Of a stretch of 64,000 nt of DNA, positions 45,757 to 54,386 are shown piece by piece. Position numbers and translations under genes: made by a program. Origin of the DNA: Pseudalkalibacillus hwajinpoensis. GTDB taxonomy: Bacteria > Bacillota > Bacilli > Bacillales > Guptibacillaceae. Where the stretch lies: NCBI RefSeq assembly GCF_015234585.1, contig NZ_JADFCM010000004.1, positions 1 to 64,000 on the forward strand. Reading direction: 5' to 3'. The notes under the pieces are model-generated. The model was not told the DNA's origin. It saw only the letters and a program-made list of their open reading frames with translations, and searched no databases. The first letter of the stretch is position 1; the number at the start of each line of letters is the position of its first letter.

Positions 45757-47238
45757 TTATTTTAAGTTAATCCAAACGCTCTTCACTTCTGTGTAATTAT
45801 TTAGTGCATAGGAGCCCATTTCTCTTCCCATACCCGATTGCTTATAGCCACCGAATGGAGAAGCCGCATCAAATGCATTATAGCAATTCACCCATACAGT
45901 ACCAGCTTTAATTTTGTTTGCAACATAGTGTGCGGACTTGAGGTTCTCTGTCCATAGTCCAGCAGCTAGTCCATAATTCGAAGCATTCGCTCGCTCGATT
46001 ACTTCATCAAGGTCTTCAAACGGCATTGCGGCTACTACTGGTCCAAAGATTTCCTCTTTTGCAATGGTCATTTTATCATCCACATCAGAGAAAATCGTAG
46101 GTTGGACATAATATCCCTTATCGTAAGGAACCTGTCCTCCAGTAAGTAACTCTGCACCTTCATCCTGCCCTTTTGAAATATAGCTCATTACGCGTTCATG
46201 CTGCTCAGCGGATACGAGTGGCCCCATTTGAGTTTCAGGATCCAACCCTGCTCCCTGCTTGATCTTTTGACTATGACTCACTAAATCAGCCATCACATTA
46301 TCATAGGCTTTCTTTTGTACGAATAGTCTTGATCCAGCACAGCAAACCTGTCCTTGATTAAACATAATACCGCTTAACGCGCCTGGTATCGCTTTTGTCA
46401 TATCGGCATCTGGTAAAATAATATTTGGTGATTTACCTCCCAGCTCAAGCGTCACTCGCTTCAAATCATTCGAAGCCTGGTTCATAATATACTTACCTAC
46501 ATCAGTTGATCCGGTAAATGCAATTTTATCTACGTTTGGATGTTTAACTAGTGCATCACCTGCTGTTTCACCGTATCCTGGTACAACGTTCACAACGCCT
46601 TCAGGGAATCCAGCTTCCTCCATCAGCTGCGCTAGATATAGAGCTGAAAGTGGTGTTTGCTCCGCAGGTTTAAGAACAACGGTACACCCCGTCGCTAAAG
46701 CTGCTCCAAGCTTCCATGCCGCCATAAGTAGAGGGAAATTCCATGGAATGATTTGTCCAACAACCCCTAAGGCCTCATGACGTGTGTAATTAAAATATGG
46801 TCCATTAACGGGAATGGTTTGTCCCATAATTTTTGTTGACCAGCCAGCGTAGTATCTAAAGTGCTCAATCGCTAGTGGTACATCGGCATTCTGCGTTTCA
46901 CGAATCGGCTTACCATTATCAAGCGTATCAAGCATGGCAAGTTCTTCTTTATTTTCTTCCATTAAATCTGCAAGCTTATAAATTAATCGGCTTCTAGCTG
47001 ACGCAGACATGCGCGACCACGGACCACTGTCGAAAGCTTTACGAGCTGCCATAACGGCTTCATCAATATCTTCTTTCACGGCTTCACTAACTGTTGCAAG
47101 CACTTCACCAGTTGAGGGGTTTAGGGTATCAAATGTTCTTCCTGATAACGAATCCTTCCATTGACCATTAATATAAAGTTTTTTCGTTCCTTTCAGAAAT
47201 TCAGTCACCTTTGGATTCAAGTCGAGTAATTTTTGCAT
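45757..47238 (-). CDS. NAD(P)-dependent aldehyde dehydrogenase (DhaS-like)
   Basis: 493 residues, standard class 1/2 ALDH length. Conserved parts: VGQIIPWNFPLLMAAWKLG, cofactor loop FTGSTDVGKY, general-base Glu in VTLELGGKSPNII, catalytic Cys in FNQGQVCCAGSRLFV, and late GPVVAAMPFEDLDE. It oxidises aldehydes to acids in the cytoplasm; close relatives include B. subtilis DhaS. ATG 47238 is preceded by GGAGGGA. A near-perfect cre site lies 57-70 bp upstream, so carbon catabolite control is likely. Confidence 0.92.
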   Translation of the reverse strand: MQKLLDLNPKVTEFLKGTKKLYINGQWKDSLSGRTFDTLNPSTGEVLATVSEAVKEDIDEAVMAARKAFDSGPWSRMSASARSRLIYKLADLMEENKEELAMLDTLDNGKPIRETQNADVPLAIEHFRYYAGWSTKIMGQTIPVNGPYFNYTRHEALGVVGQIIPWNFPLLMAAWKLGAALATGCTVVLKPAEQTPLSALYLAQLMEEAGFPEGVVNVVPGYGETAGDALVKHPNVDKIAFTGSTDVGKYIMNQASNDLKRVTLELGGKSPNIILPDADMTKAIPGALSGIMFNQGQVCCAGSRLFVQKKAYDNVMADLVSHSQKIKQGAGLDPETQMGPLVSAEQHERVMSYISKGQDEGAELLTGGQVPYDKGYYVQPTIFSDVDDKMTIAKEEIFGPVVAAMPFEDLDEVIERANASNYGLAAGLWTENLKSAHYVANKIKAGTVWVNCYNAFDAASPFGGYKQSGMGREMGSYALNNYTEVKSVWINLK

Positions 47239-47294
47239 ACTATCCCTCCAGAATTCAAAATTATCAAACATTATACATATTAGCGGTTTTTTCG

Positions 47295-47308
47295 TGAAAG
47301 CCTTTTCA
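47295..47308. promoter_or_regulatory. Candidate cre (CcpA) site upstream of the aldehyde dehydrogenase gene
   Basis: TGAAAGCCTTTTCA matches the catabolite-responsive consensus TGWAANCGNTNWCA at all fixed positions but one (the central G). It lies 57 bp upstream of the start codon. Confidence 0.45.
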
Positions 47309-47341
47309 TTTCGTTAAAATGATTCAAAAGTAACATAAAAA

Positions 47342-47384
47342 ACGCCTTCATTCCCCATAAATCGTCAGGGTTCGATGAAGGCGT
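47342..47384 (-). terminator. Terminator of the HAD phosphatase gene
   Basis: ACGCCTTCAT and ATGAAGGCGT form the outer stem, with a smaller inner CCC/GGG pairing. A run TTTTTTATG follows on the minus strand. Confidence 0.7.
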
Positions 47385-47402
47385 CTTTATTCTCTTTAAC
47401 CA

Positions 47403-48254
47403 TTACCTTTTTAATTGAACTCGCATTTGTCTTCTAAAAACTTCTTTAACCATGTAGGATACGCCCTGTTGATCATTTGACCGGGTTACCCAATCCGCAA
47501 GTCGTTTTAGCTCATAAGAAGCATTTCCCATCGCGACACCAAGGCCTGCTTGACGAATCATTTCAGCATCACAATCCGCATCGCCAATTACCACCATTTG
47601 ATCGACAGATACTCCTAATTTCTCTCCTAAAATGCGCAATCCTTTTGCTTTTGAGACGCCTTTTGGAATGATCCCAAAATTACATTTTGTCGATCGAACA
47701 ACCGATATAGAAGGAATCCGCTCTTCTAACAGGAGACGGGCTTCCTCTCTTTCTTCTTCATTAAAGAAATGAGCGTCAATTTTCGGAGGGGATAAATCTT
47801 TCTTTTCGAGATACTCACTTAAGGTTTCAACAAAGTTCACGGGGTAGAATAATGGATCTCCTATTCCGAGCGTCATTTTAGCAGATAAGTAATGATTATG
47901 CTTTACGCGATTACCAACGGCTAATCGTTCATGAATAATGCGAATATGGCAGTCAAATCCTTCAAGGATCTTAACAATGTCCCGAACATCTTGATTGGGT
48001 ATTCTCTCTTCATAAACCGGTTCTTCAACCTCTTCAGCAATAAACGCGCCGCTATGAGTAACGAGCATTACATCATCTAACTTCACCGCCTTTGCAATTT
48101 TCTTAGCAGATGCAAAGTTGCGACTAGTCGTTAGCGTAACGTATACTCCCTTTTCTCTCACATAGCTAATAGCGTCCTTTGTTTCCTTATCAATTTTATG
48201 ATTGGATCTAAGCAAAGTCCCATCAATATCTAAGGCAAGAAGTTGATAGACCAT
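47403..48254 (-). CDS. Cof-type HAD superfamily phosphatase
   Basis: 283 residues. Motif I LLALDIDGTLLRSNHKID (nucleophile Asp and general acid Asp), motif II in YVTLTTSRNFASAKKI, and motif IV VVIGDADCDAEMIRQAGLGV with GVAMGNA. A C2 cap lies between (about 85-190). The group hydrolyses sugar phosphates, FMN or PLP; substrate unknown. ATG 48254 with GGAGGGA upstream is used in place of an ATG 24 codons earlier. Confidence 0.88.
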   Translation of the reverse strand: MVYQLLALDIDGTLLRSNHKIDKETKDAISYVREKGVYVTLTTSRNFASAKKIAKAVKLDDVMLVTHSGAFIAEEVEEPVYEERIPNQDVRDIVKILEGFDCHIRIIHERLAVGNRVKHNHYLSAKMTLGIGDPLFYPVNFVETLSEYLEKKDLSPPKIDAHFFNEEEREEARLLLEERIPSISVVRSTKCNFGIIPKGVSKAKGLRILGEKLGVSVDQMVVIGDADCDAEMIRQAGLGVAMGNASYELKRLADWVTRSNDQQGVSYMVKEVFRRQMRVQLKR

Positions 48255-48364
48255 TCGGATCCCTCCTGTGTAAAAAGTAGTCCTTATAACACTTATCTCT
48301 ATGACTCGTAATTCTTGTCTTATCACTTAAATTTATGATAATGACATGTTTGGATGAATTTGGC

Positions 48365-48390
48365 GTTTAGAATACGGACACCGTGGGAAG
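48365..48390 (+). promoter_or_regulatory. Sigma-B-type promoter of the zinc-ribbon gene
   Basis: GTTTAG, 14 nt, GGGAAG, 60 bp upstream of the start. Five of six in the -35; the -10 fits the GGGWAT pattern except its last base. Confidence 0.6.
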
Positions 48391-48450
48391 TTTTAATATG
48401 AAACTAGTTTATTACAAATAGATTACAAATAACGAAAGGGGTTTTTACTT

Positions 48451-48672
48451 ATGACCAAAGGAAAAGAGAGAATCAGGTTTGACTGCACAGGAGAATTCAA
48501 TGAACCACACATTTACAAATGCTCTGAATGTGATCATGAATTTCGAGGTACTATTGGAGGAAATGAGAAAAGAGAACTTCAATTAAATTGTCCTGAGTGC
48601 GCCATTGAAGAAACGATCATTTCGCAACCAACTCAATTTGAAGTTGTTGGCGTGATAGAGAACGCTTCATAG
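48451..48672 (+). CDS. Small zinc-ribbon protein, unknown
   Basis: 73 residues. Two knuckles, YKCSECDHEF (CxxC) and LNCPECAIEE (CxxC), 26 residues apart, make a probable single zinc ribbon. AAAGGGG stands before the ATG. The family is not recognised. The sigma-B-type promoter upstream suggests stress induction. Confidence 0.7.
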   Translation: MTKGKERIRFDCTGEFNEPHIYKCSECDHEFRGTIGGNEKRELQLNCPECAIEETIISQPTQFEVVGVIENAS

Positions 48673-48824
48673 TCCTTATTTTTTATATTTTAATACCAGC
48701 TCTCTCATTTTGTGCTTATTCGATTGAAGCATTTGTTTCACTCGAATAAACCCAAAATCGCACAGCAACTAAGGTTATACGCTAACTTACTTCTTATGAA
48801 CAATTAATCGGTACTATGAATACA

Positions 48825-48858
48825 AAAAACGGTTCACCCAATTGGGTGAACCGTTTTT
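48825..48858. terminator. Bidirectional terminator between the zinc-ribbon gene and yheA
   Basis: AAAAACGGTTCACCCAA and TTGGGTGAACCGTTTTT form a 17-bp perfect palindrome. Confidence 0.9.
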
Positions 48859-48861
48859 GCA

Positions 48862-49230
48862 TTATTGCTGAACGTCTTCTTCAGGGCTACCGTAAAGGTC
48901 CTCTAGAGGCTTCGTTACGATTTTGTTGATGTCCTGAATAACCTGGCTCATGCGCTGCTCTTGTTGCATCAACTGAGAAATCACTTCATGCTGCTGAACA
49001 AGTTCAACTTGTTGTTGAGCCGTTTGAGCTTCTTCCTCTGTGATCTGTTGACCACTCATTTGCTTTTGTTGAAGCTCCATTTGCATGTTACGGAAGTTAT
49101 CAAAAAGTTTCTTTGCTACTTCATCCTGGTTTACCTGATCATATAATTCTTTAAGCTTTGTGTAGTCCTCGTGCTCACGCATTGCGCTTTCTAATTCGTA
49201 TGCTACGTCGTAAAGATTTTTCTCTGCCAT
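48862..49230 (-). CDS. yheA: YheA/YmcA family protein (UPF0342)
   Basis: 122 residues (B. subtilis YheA 117). YDVAYELESAMREHEDYTKL and AKKLFDNFRNMQMELQQKQM are the family core; all-helical and glutamine rich. The relatives YmcA and YlbF act with YaaT on RNase Y and phosphorelay; the role of YheA itself is not settled. It lies directly downstream of yheB, as in B. subtilis. Confidence 0.9.
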   Translation of the reverse strand: MAEKNLYDVAYELESAMREHEDYTKLKELYDQVNQDEVAKKLFDNFRNMQMELQQKQMSGQQITEEEAQTAQQQVELVQQHEVISQLMQQEQRMSQVIQDINKIVTKPLEDLYGSPEEDVQQ

Positions 49231-49313
49231 TGTATATACCTCCTTAGTAAATGAGGATTATTTCGCTCTCATAACCCTGTACTTCCCCACTATAACAAAG
49301 ACTGACACGAAAT

Positions 49314-50456
49314 TCATCCAATAAGGGTAATGATTACTCCTTGAATTAAACCAATCATTCCTCCGAGCACAGCTCCAAGGTACGTGATCATCTTAAATTC
49401 ACGACGTGAAATCGAAAGAACCATCTCTTCAAGACGCCCTACAGAGAACGTCTCCACCTGACTTTTCACTACGTCTGCCAGGTGTAGTTGTTCCATGAGT
49501 GGCTGGAGATTCTGACTGAGATACTGACCAGCAGCATCTACTAGTCGTGGAACTATGTCTTCAACAATGCGCTCCTTATATGGATCAACTGCTTCCGATA
49601 GACTAAGATTCAGAACGTGATTAATTGGGAGTTCATTCACAATGAGATCTGTTACCTCTTTGACAAGTTCTTCTGAATTAAATTTATCTTCAAACGCTGC
49701 AAATTTCGTTTCTTTAAGCGAATTCCACTCTTTCTCAAGCATCGTTATGATAACATTTTGAATATCGTCTTGCTTAAGAAGACGAAGTAACTCAGGCTGT
49801 ACTTTATCTACTAGTCTTGTGTTTGTAAAAAACATGTTAATCATGCTTCCAAGCGTTCCTCGATCTGCAAGATAACGGTCGATCATAACAGAAAGCTTAT
49901 GTTTGCCCTCAGCAGAAGCAATGTAATCACTAATTTTTGTTAAAACGAGATCAGCAATTGGTTCGATTGAGCTATCAATTCTCGTTTGCATTTTTTCCAG
50001 AAGAATCTCAGCTAGTTCTTTATTTTTCAAATCCAATAGTTTCTTTTCAATTTTCCCATTGATGTAGGAGCTTGCATTCGCTCTAATATCTTTGGCTGGA
50101 TCCTCTAGATGAAGTCCTTTCTTTAAAAGTGTCTCAATTTTCTCATCAGACTCTAAAAGTTTAAGAACTTCTTTTTGCGCATATTCAATCATCGTACGCT
50201 TGAATACTGGATCGTTCATTTTTTGCTGTATTCCCTCAGCCGTTAGAAGATGTTCAACGACCATTTTACCTAGCTGCACTGCCAGCTCATCTCTACGCTT
50301 TGGAATTAATCCTGGGGTAAATGGAACTTTCCACTTCCCTATATAACGAGCTTCATATGGCCTAAATAGCATTTTAATAGCTAACGAATTTGTAAACCCA
50401 CCTATAACAGCGCCAATGGCGATCATAAATAGGATCGTTATGATAATGGACGACAT
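49314..50456 (-). CDS. yheB: DUF445 membrane protein YheB
   Basis: 380 residues (B. subtilis 377). Both ends are membrane-spanning: MIAIGAVIGGFTNSLAIKML followed by FRPYEARYIGKWKVPFTPGLIP at the N-terminus, and LGAVLGGMIGLIQGVIITLI at the C-terminus; a long helical middle lies between. This is the DUF445 layout. Function unknown; it neighbours spore-coat genes. It reads away from the ATP-grasp cluster. Confidence 0.9.
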   Translation of the reverse strand: MSSIIITILFMIAIGAVIGGFTNSLAIKMLFRPYEARYIGKWKVPFTPGLIPKRRDELAVQLGKMVVEHLLTAEGIQQKMNDPVFKRTMIEYAQKEVLKLLESDEKIETLLKKGLHLEDPAKDIRANASSYINGKIEKKLLDLKNKELAEILLEKMQTRIDSSIEPIADLVLTKISDYIASAEGKHKLSVMIDRYLADRGTLGSMINMFFTNTRLVDKVQPELLRLLKQDDIQNVIITMLEKEWNSLKETKFAAFEDKFNSEELVKEVTDLIVNELPINHVLNLSLSEAVDPYKERIVEDIVPRLVDAAGQYLSQNLQPLMEQLHLADVVKSQVETFSVGRLEEMVLSISRREFKMITYLGAVLGGMIGLIQGVIITLIG

Positions 50457-50583
50457 CGTACCTCAACCTTTCTATTTCTCACGTTCACATAGTAAACTCC
50501 ATCTTCATAGTATACGATATCCGCTATTGCCTATCCAGTTAAAGGAAGGTAAAAAAAGAAAAAACGTTGAACGAGGGTCTTGA

Positions 50584-51942
50584 ATGAAACATACTGAAAA
50601 GATTATTTTACAACCAGAGAATTCAACCTCAGCTCAATCTAATCATACCCTTTCCATTCCAGAAAACATCGCCTCAAAATGGAAGCTTTCAGATACATCA
50701 CTTAGACTTCGATGTGGCGTGCTTGAGGAATTTGTAACAGTCAAGGTCTATCGCACTTCATCAAGTCATACCGTATATTGTTCACCCGAACTACTAGCTT
50801 CTCTGTCTCTTCCAAATCAATCTCTTCCGATTACACTTACCTATAGTCATCAGCAACAAATGCTCTCAATCGGTCCTATTTTCTGTCTTGCGATTAACAT
50901 TTCTGGACTAAAAGAAACACCATTCGGATCCTATACAGAATTCTGTAAGGAAGTGGCAGAATACTGCGAAGAGCATCATATTCTGTTCTATGTTTACACA
51001 CTAAAACCGTGGAGTGACACTAAAGTCTCGGGTATGATTTGGAACCAACGTGACTGGGTAGAAGCCACGCTACCCATCCCTTCTGTCATCTATAATCGCA
51101 TTCATTCGAGAAAGCTTGAGAAATCCGTTTACATTCAACAATTAAAAACCTATTGGCGTGATCAACAGATCCCCTATTTTAATGAATCCTTTCTTGATAA
51201 ATGGGATGTTCATCAGAAGTTACTTGCTTACGATGAAGTCGCCCCCTATCTTCCTGAAACGGTTTTGTTAGAGACAATCGACGATATTCATTTCATGATC
51301 GATAAATACCCTATCCTTTATTTGAAACCTTTAAATGGAAGTCAGGGAAAACATATTTTTCGAATCACTCAGAAAGATGATCTCTATTACCTTGATTACT
51401 CAAGCTTTAATGGCAATCAGACGCTCACGTCACATTCGCTTCAAAACATTTATACGACCATTCGCTCACGATCTAAAACGATTCCTTATCTTATTCAACA
51501 AGGCATTCCCCTAATTGAGGTCAATGGATGCCCCGTTGATTTCCGCATTTTATGCTTGAAAGGTATTGGAGACAAGTGGTCAGTTGTCTCAGCCGTTTCG
51601 CGCGTTTCTAGAACAAATGACCAGTTCGTATCCAATATTGCACGCGGCGCGTTATTAAAAAAGTTTGATGAGGGGCTCACCCCCTTAGAGGATTCAATGA
51701 AAAGACAAATGAAGCGAATCCTTCCCGAATTGGCCTGTGAGATTTCACAGATCATTGATCGCGAAAGTGAAGGAGTGTTTGCGGAGCTTGGAATCGACAT
51801 GTCTTCTGATAAAAATGGTCACCCCTGGATCATTGAAGTGAACACAAAACCTTCCAAGACTTCTGAAGGAATCACACCAAGTACCTATCGCCCATCGGTT
51901 AAAGCACTTATCCGCTTAATTAACTGGTACACGTCATCTTAA
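50584..51942 (+). CDS. yheD: YheC/YheD-family ATP-grasp protein 1 (YheD-like)
   Basis: 452 residues (B. subtilis YheD 453). An N-terminal beta domain (about 1-100) precedes the YheC/D ATP-grasp. Visible parts are IPSVIYNRI, PYFNESFLDKWDVHQKL, LYLKPLNGSQGKHIFRI (ATP-binding Lys and Gly-rich loop), VDFRILCLKG and the metal-binding end ELGIDMSSDKNGHPWIIEVN with E and N ligands. The family is spore-coat associated and has a ligase-like fold; its reaction is unknown. First of four overlapping paralogues; the site GAGGG is weak. Confidence 0.87.
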   Translation: MKHTEKIILQPENSTSAQSNHTLSIPENIASKWKLSDTSLRLRCGVLEEFVTVKVYRTSSSHTVYCSPELLASLSLPNQSLPITLTYSHQQQMLSIGPIFCLAINISGLKETPFGSYTEFCKEVAEYCEEHHILFYVYTLKPWSDTKVSGMIWNQRDWVEATLPIPSVIYNRIHSRKLEKSVYIQQLKTYWRDQQIPYFNESFLDKWDVHQKLLAYDEVAPYLPETVLLETIDDIHFMIDKYPILYLKPLNGSQGKHIFRITQKDDLYYLDYSSFNGNQTLTSHSLQNIYTTIRSRSKTIPYLIQQGIPLIEVNGCPVDFRILCLKGIGDKWSVVSAVSRVSRTNDQFVSNIARGALLKKFDEGLTPLEDSMKRQMKRILPELACEISQIIDRESEGVFAELGIDMSSDKNGHPWIIEVNTKPSKTSEGITPSTYRPSVKALIRLINWYTSS

Positions 51943-51954
51943 AAGGAGCAAGGT

Positions 51955-53016
51955 ATGACATCACTTGGTATTTTACAACGTTCGCTCCAACATGAAGGAG
52001 ATTACCTTTCTAAATTAGGTGAAGCAGGATCCACTTATGGATTTAACGTCTATCGTTTTTCTCCAGATCAGCACTTTAGAAATAGTCTTCTAGGAATGAA
52101 ATACGATCCAAAGAAAAAAAACTGGCTGGAAACAAATTTTCCGATTCCTGATTTTATTTATGATCGCTGCTTCCATAATGGTCTCATAACAGAAATGGAA
52201 GCCTCCTTTATTAAGTGGTTAAAAAACGAGTCTAACGCTACATTTCTAGGACACGGGTTACCAGGAAAATGGGCGATATACAAACAATTAAAGCAAAAGC
52301 CATTTATAAATCGGCACCTTCCACAAACAGTTAAGCTTCAGCCTGCTACTAGCGCTAGCGTTATATCCGATTTATTAACGAAGCACGAGAAGGTCGTTCT
52401 AAAACCAGTGGTAGGTTCTCATGGAAATGGGTTAATGCTCCTTACCCGAAATCAAAATCAAGTTGATGTTCAAATCAATCATAATGGGAGCGTCCTTCAT
52501 CATACTTATGATACAACCAGTTCTTTCCTCAAAATGATGAGAAAAATCCAAAACCAGCGTGACTATATAGCCCAAGAATGGCTTTCTTTACTTGACCATA
52601 ACAACCGGCCTTTTGATCGAAGAGTGGTAATGAAGAAAACGTCGATTGAAAGTTGGAAGGAGATTGGCCGTGCTACGCGCGTAGGGAGTTCTGACTCTTT
52701 TGTATCTAATTTGCATAGTGGTGGCACTATTCAATGTGATCACAAGCTCTCTATTCCCGAAACTGTTCTCCAAGCCGCAGATCAAAAGATTAATCTCCTC
52801 TCCCGTTGTATTGCTACTAACCTCGAGAGTACGTTTCCTCCGTTGTTTGAACTTGGTCTTGATTTCGGAATTGACCGAAGTGGTAAGGTCTGGTTACTTG
52901 AAGCCAACTCTAAACCTGGACACAAAGCCATTCAACCATATGATTATTTACATTTTATACCATTTCAATATTGCCGGTCTCTCATGAATGAGAAGAAAGG
53001 GGTTATCGAATCATGA
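51955..53016 (+). CDS. yheC: YheC/YheD-family ATP-grasp protein 2 (YheC-like, short)
   Basis: 353 residues (B. subtilis YheC 363). It lacks the N-terminal beta domain of copies 1 and 3 and starts within the pre-ATP-grasp part. Conserved are IPDFIYDRCF, VVLKPVVGSHGNGLMLL, FDRRVVMKKT, and ELGLDFGIDRSGKVWLLEAN. GGAGCAAGGT precedes the start, 12 nt after copy 1. The stop overlaps copy 3 by 4 bp. All ATP-grasp landmarks seem intact. Confidence 0.86.
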   Translation: MTSLGILQRSLQHEGDYLSKLGEAGSTYGFNVYRFSPDQHFRNSLLGMKYDPKKKNWLETNFPIPDFIYDRCFHNGLITEMEASFIKWLKNESNATFLGHGLPGKWAIYKQLKQKPFINRHLPQTVKLQPATSASVISDLLTKHEKVVLKPVVGSHGNGLMLLTRNQNQVDVQINHNGSVLHHTYDTTSSFLKMMRKIQNQRDYIAQEWLSLLDHNNRPFDRRVVMKKTSIESWKEIGRATRVGSSDSFVSNLHSGGTIQCDHKLSIPETVLQAADQKINLLSRCIATNLESTFPPLFELGLDFGIDRSGKVWLLEANSKPGHKAIQPYDYLHFIPFQYCRSLMNEKKGVIES

Positions 53017-54386
53017 ATACGATTCTTCCATTAAAAAAGGACGTTAATTCTCAAGGGAATTTCTATGTTCCTCCAACAAAGTTTAAGGAATGGGTTGACC
53101 AAGTTTCTTTTCCGAATCAACTTTGCTTTGGGTCAAGACGCTCATTCTGCACGGTTTCTCCTCACCCTAGTAACAAAGAAGAATACCTTATTTCAGAAGA
53201 CTTATGGAAAATATTAGGTGTTCCTGAAGAAATGTCTGTTCACCTTTTTGAAAAAGGAAATTCTCTTCATATTGGACCTTTGGTAGGTATTTTCACTGCT
53301 GGATTTACTAAGGATAGTATGAGACCTATCGGAGAGCGCAGTATGTATTTTGCCAAGTTACTATCCGCTACCTCTAAGTGCGGTGCTTTTGGCTTTGCAT
53401 TTGGCGCTCATCATATTGATTGGAAAACGGGAAGCATCAAAGGATTGATGTATAACAAGCGAGGATGGTACAGAGTAACTGTTCCCATTCCTGATGTTGT
53501 ATACGATCGCCTACCGAATCGAAGCTCAGCAAGCATCGAACAAGTAAGCATTACAATGGAAAAACTTCAATCTCAATACTTCACCCCCTGGTTTAACCCA
53601 GGATTTTTCGATAAATGGACGATGTTCGAAAAGCTACGTGAAGACTCAATCGTTAAGCCGTATTTACCTGAAACTGTGTTAAGTCCTAAGAGCGCCATAA
53701 TCTCACGTATGTTAAAGGATTACGAACAGATCTTTATTAAGCCTGCCAACGGTAGTCTAGGGCTTGGGATTCAACAAATTCTAAAGCCAGCCGATGAGAA
53801 GTATTATTATTGCAGGTTCAGAACGGACAAAGAAAATCGTCTAAGAAGATATACTTCTCTTGCACGCCTTCTTAAAACCCAATATCCAAACGGCATGAAC
53901 GGTTTAATTGCTCAACAAGGAATTGACTTACATCGGATTAATCAGCGTTCCATGGATTATCGTGTTCATACAAACAAAAACAAAGAGGGGAAATGGGAAG
54001 TTAGTGCGATCGCTGCAAAGATTGCAGGAGCTGGAAGTTTAACCACTCACATGGCTTCTAATGGAACAGTTAAGACAATTGGAGAGCTCACTTCTGAATT
54101 TGGTATTAAAAAACAAGTTGAAACAGATTTAATGGAAGCTTCCCTTCAACTAAGTCGTGCCATAGATAAAAGAGTTTCAGGCTTTATTGGCGAAATTGGT
54201 TTTGACCTCGGGATTACAAAAGAAGGGGACATTTATTTGTTTGAAGCAAATTCAAAACCTGGAAGAGGCATTTTTGCTCATCCGAGATTGAAAGCAGAAG
54301 AAGCCAAAACGAGAACATTACCAATGGAATACGCGATATTTTTGGCAAGATCCGCCATTGAAAAACAGCTGGTTATACCAGTATGA
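53013..54386 (+). CDS. YheC/YheD-family ATP-grasp protein 3 (YheD-like)
   Basis: 457 residues with the long N-terminal domain (about 1-110) as in copy 1. ATP-grasp motifs: IPDVVYDRLPNRS, PWFNPGFFDKWTMFEKL, IFIKPANGSLGLGIQQI, MDYRVHTNKNKEGKW and EIGFDLGITKEGDIYLFEAN. The start overlaps the end of copy 2 and its stop overlaps copy 4, each by ATGA. B. subtilis has only one gene of each length class, so copies 3 and 4 look like a second yheD-yheC pair. Confidence 0.86.
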   Translation: MNTILPLKKDVNSQGNFYVPPTKFKEWVDQVSFPNQLCFGSRRSFCTVSPHPSNKEEYLISEDLWKILGVPEEMSVHLFEKGNSLHIGPLVGIFTAGFTKDSMRPIGERSMYFAKLLSATSKCGAFGFAFGAHHIDWKTGSIKGLMYNKRGWYRVTVPIPDVVYDRLPNRSSASIEQVSITMEKLQSQYFTPWFNPGFFDKWTMFEKLREDSIVKPYLPETVLSPKSAIISRMLKDYEQIFIKPANGSLGLGIQQILKPADEKYYYCRFRTDKENRLRRYTSLARLLKTQYPNGMNGLIAQQGIDLHRINQRSMDYRVHTNKNKEGKWEVSAIAAKIAGAGSLTTHMASNGTVKTIGELTSEFGIKKQVETDLMEASLQLSRAIDKRVSGFIGEIGFDLGITKEGDIYLFEANSKPGRGIFAHPRLKAEEAKTRTLPMEYAIFLARSAIEKQLVIPV

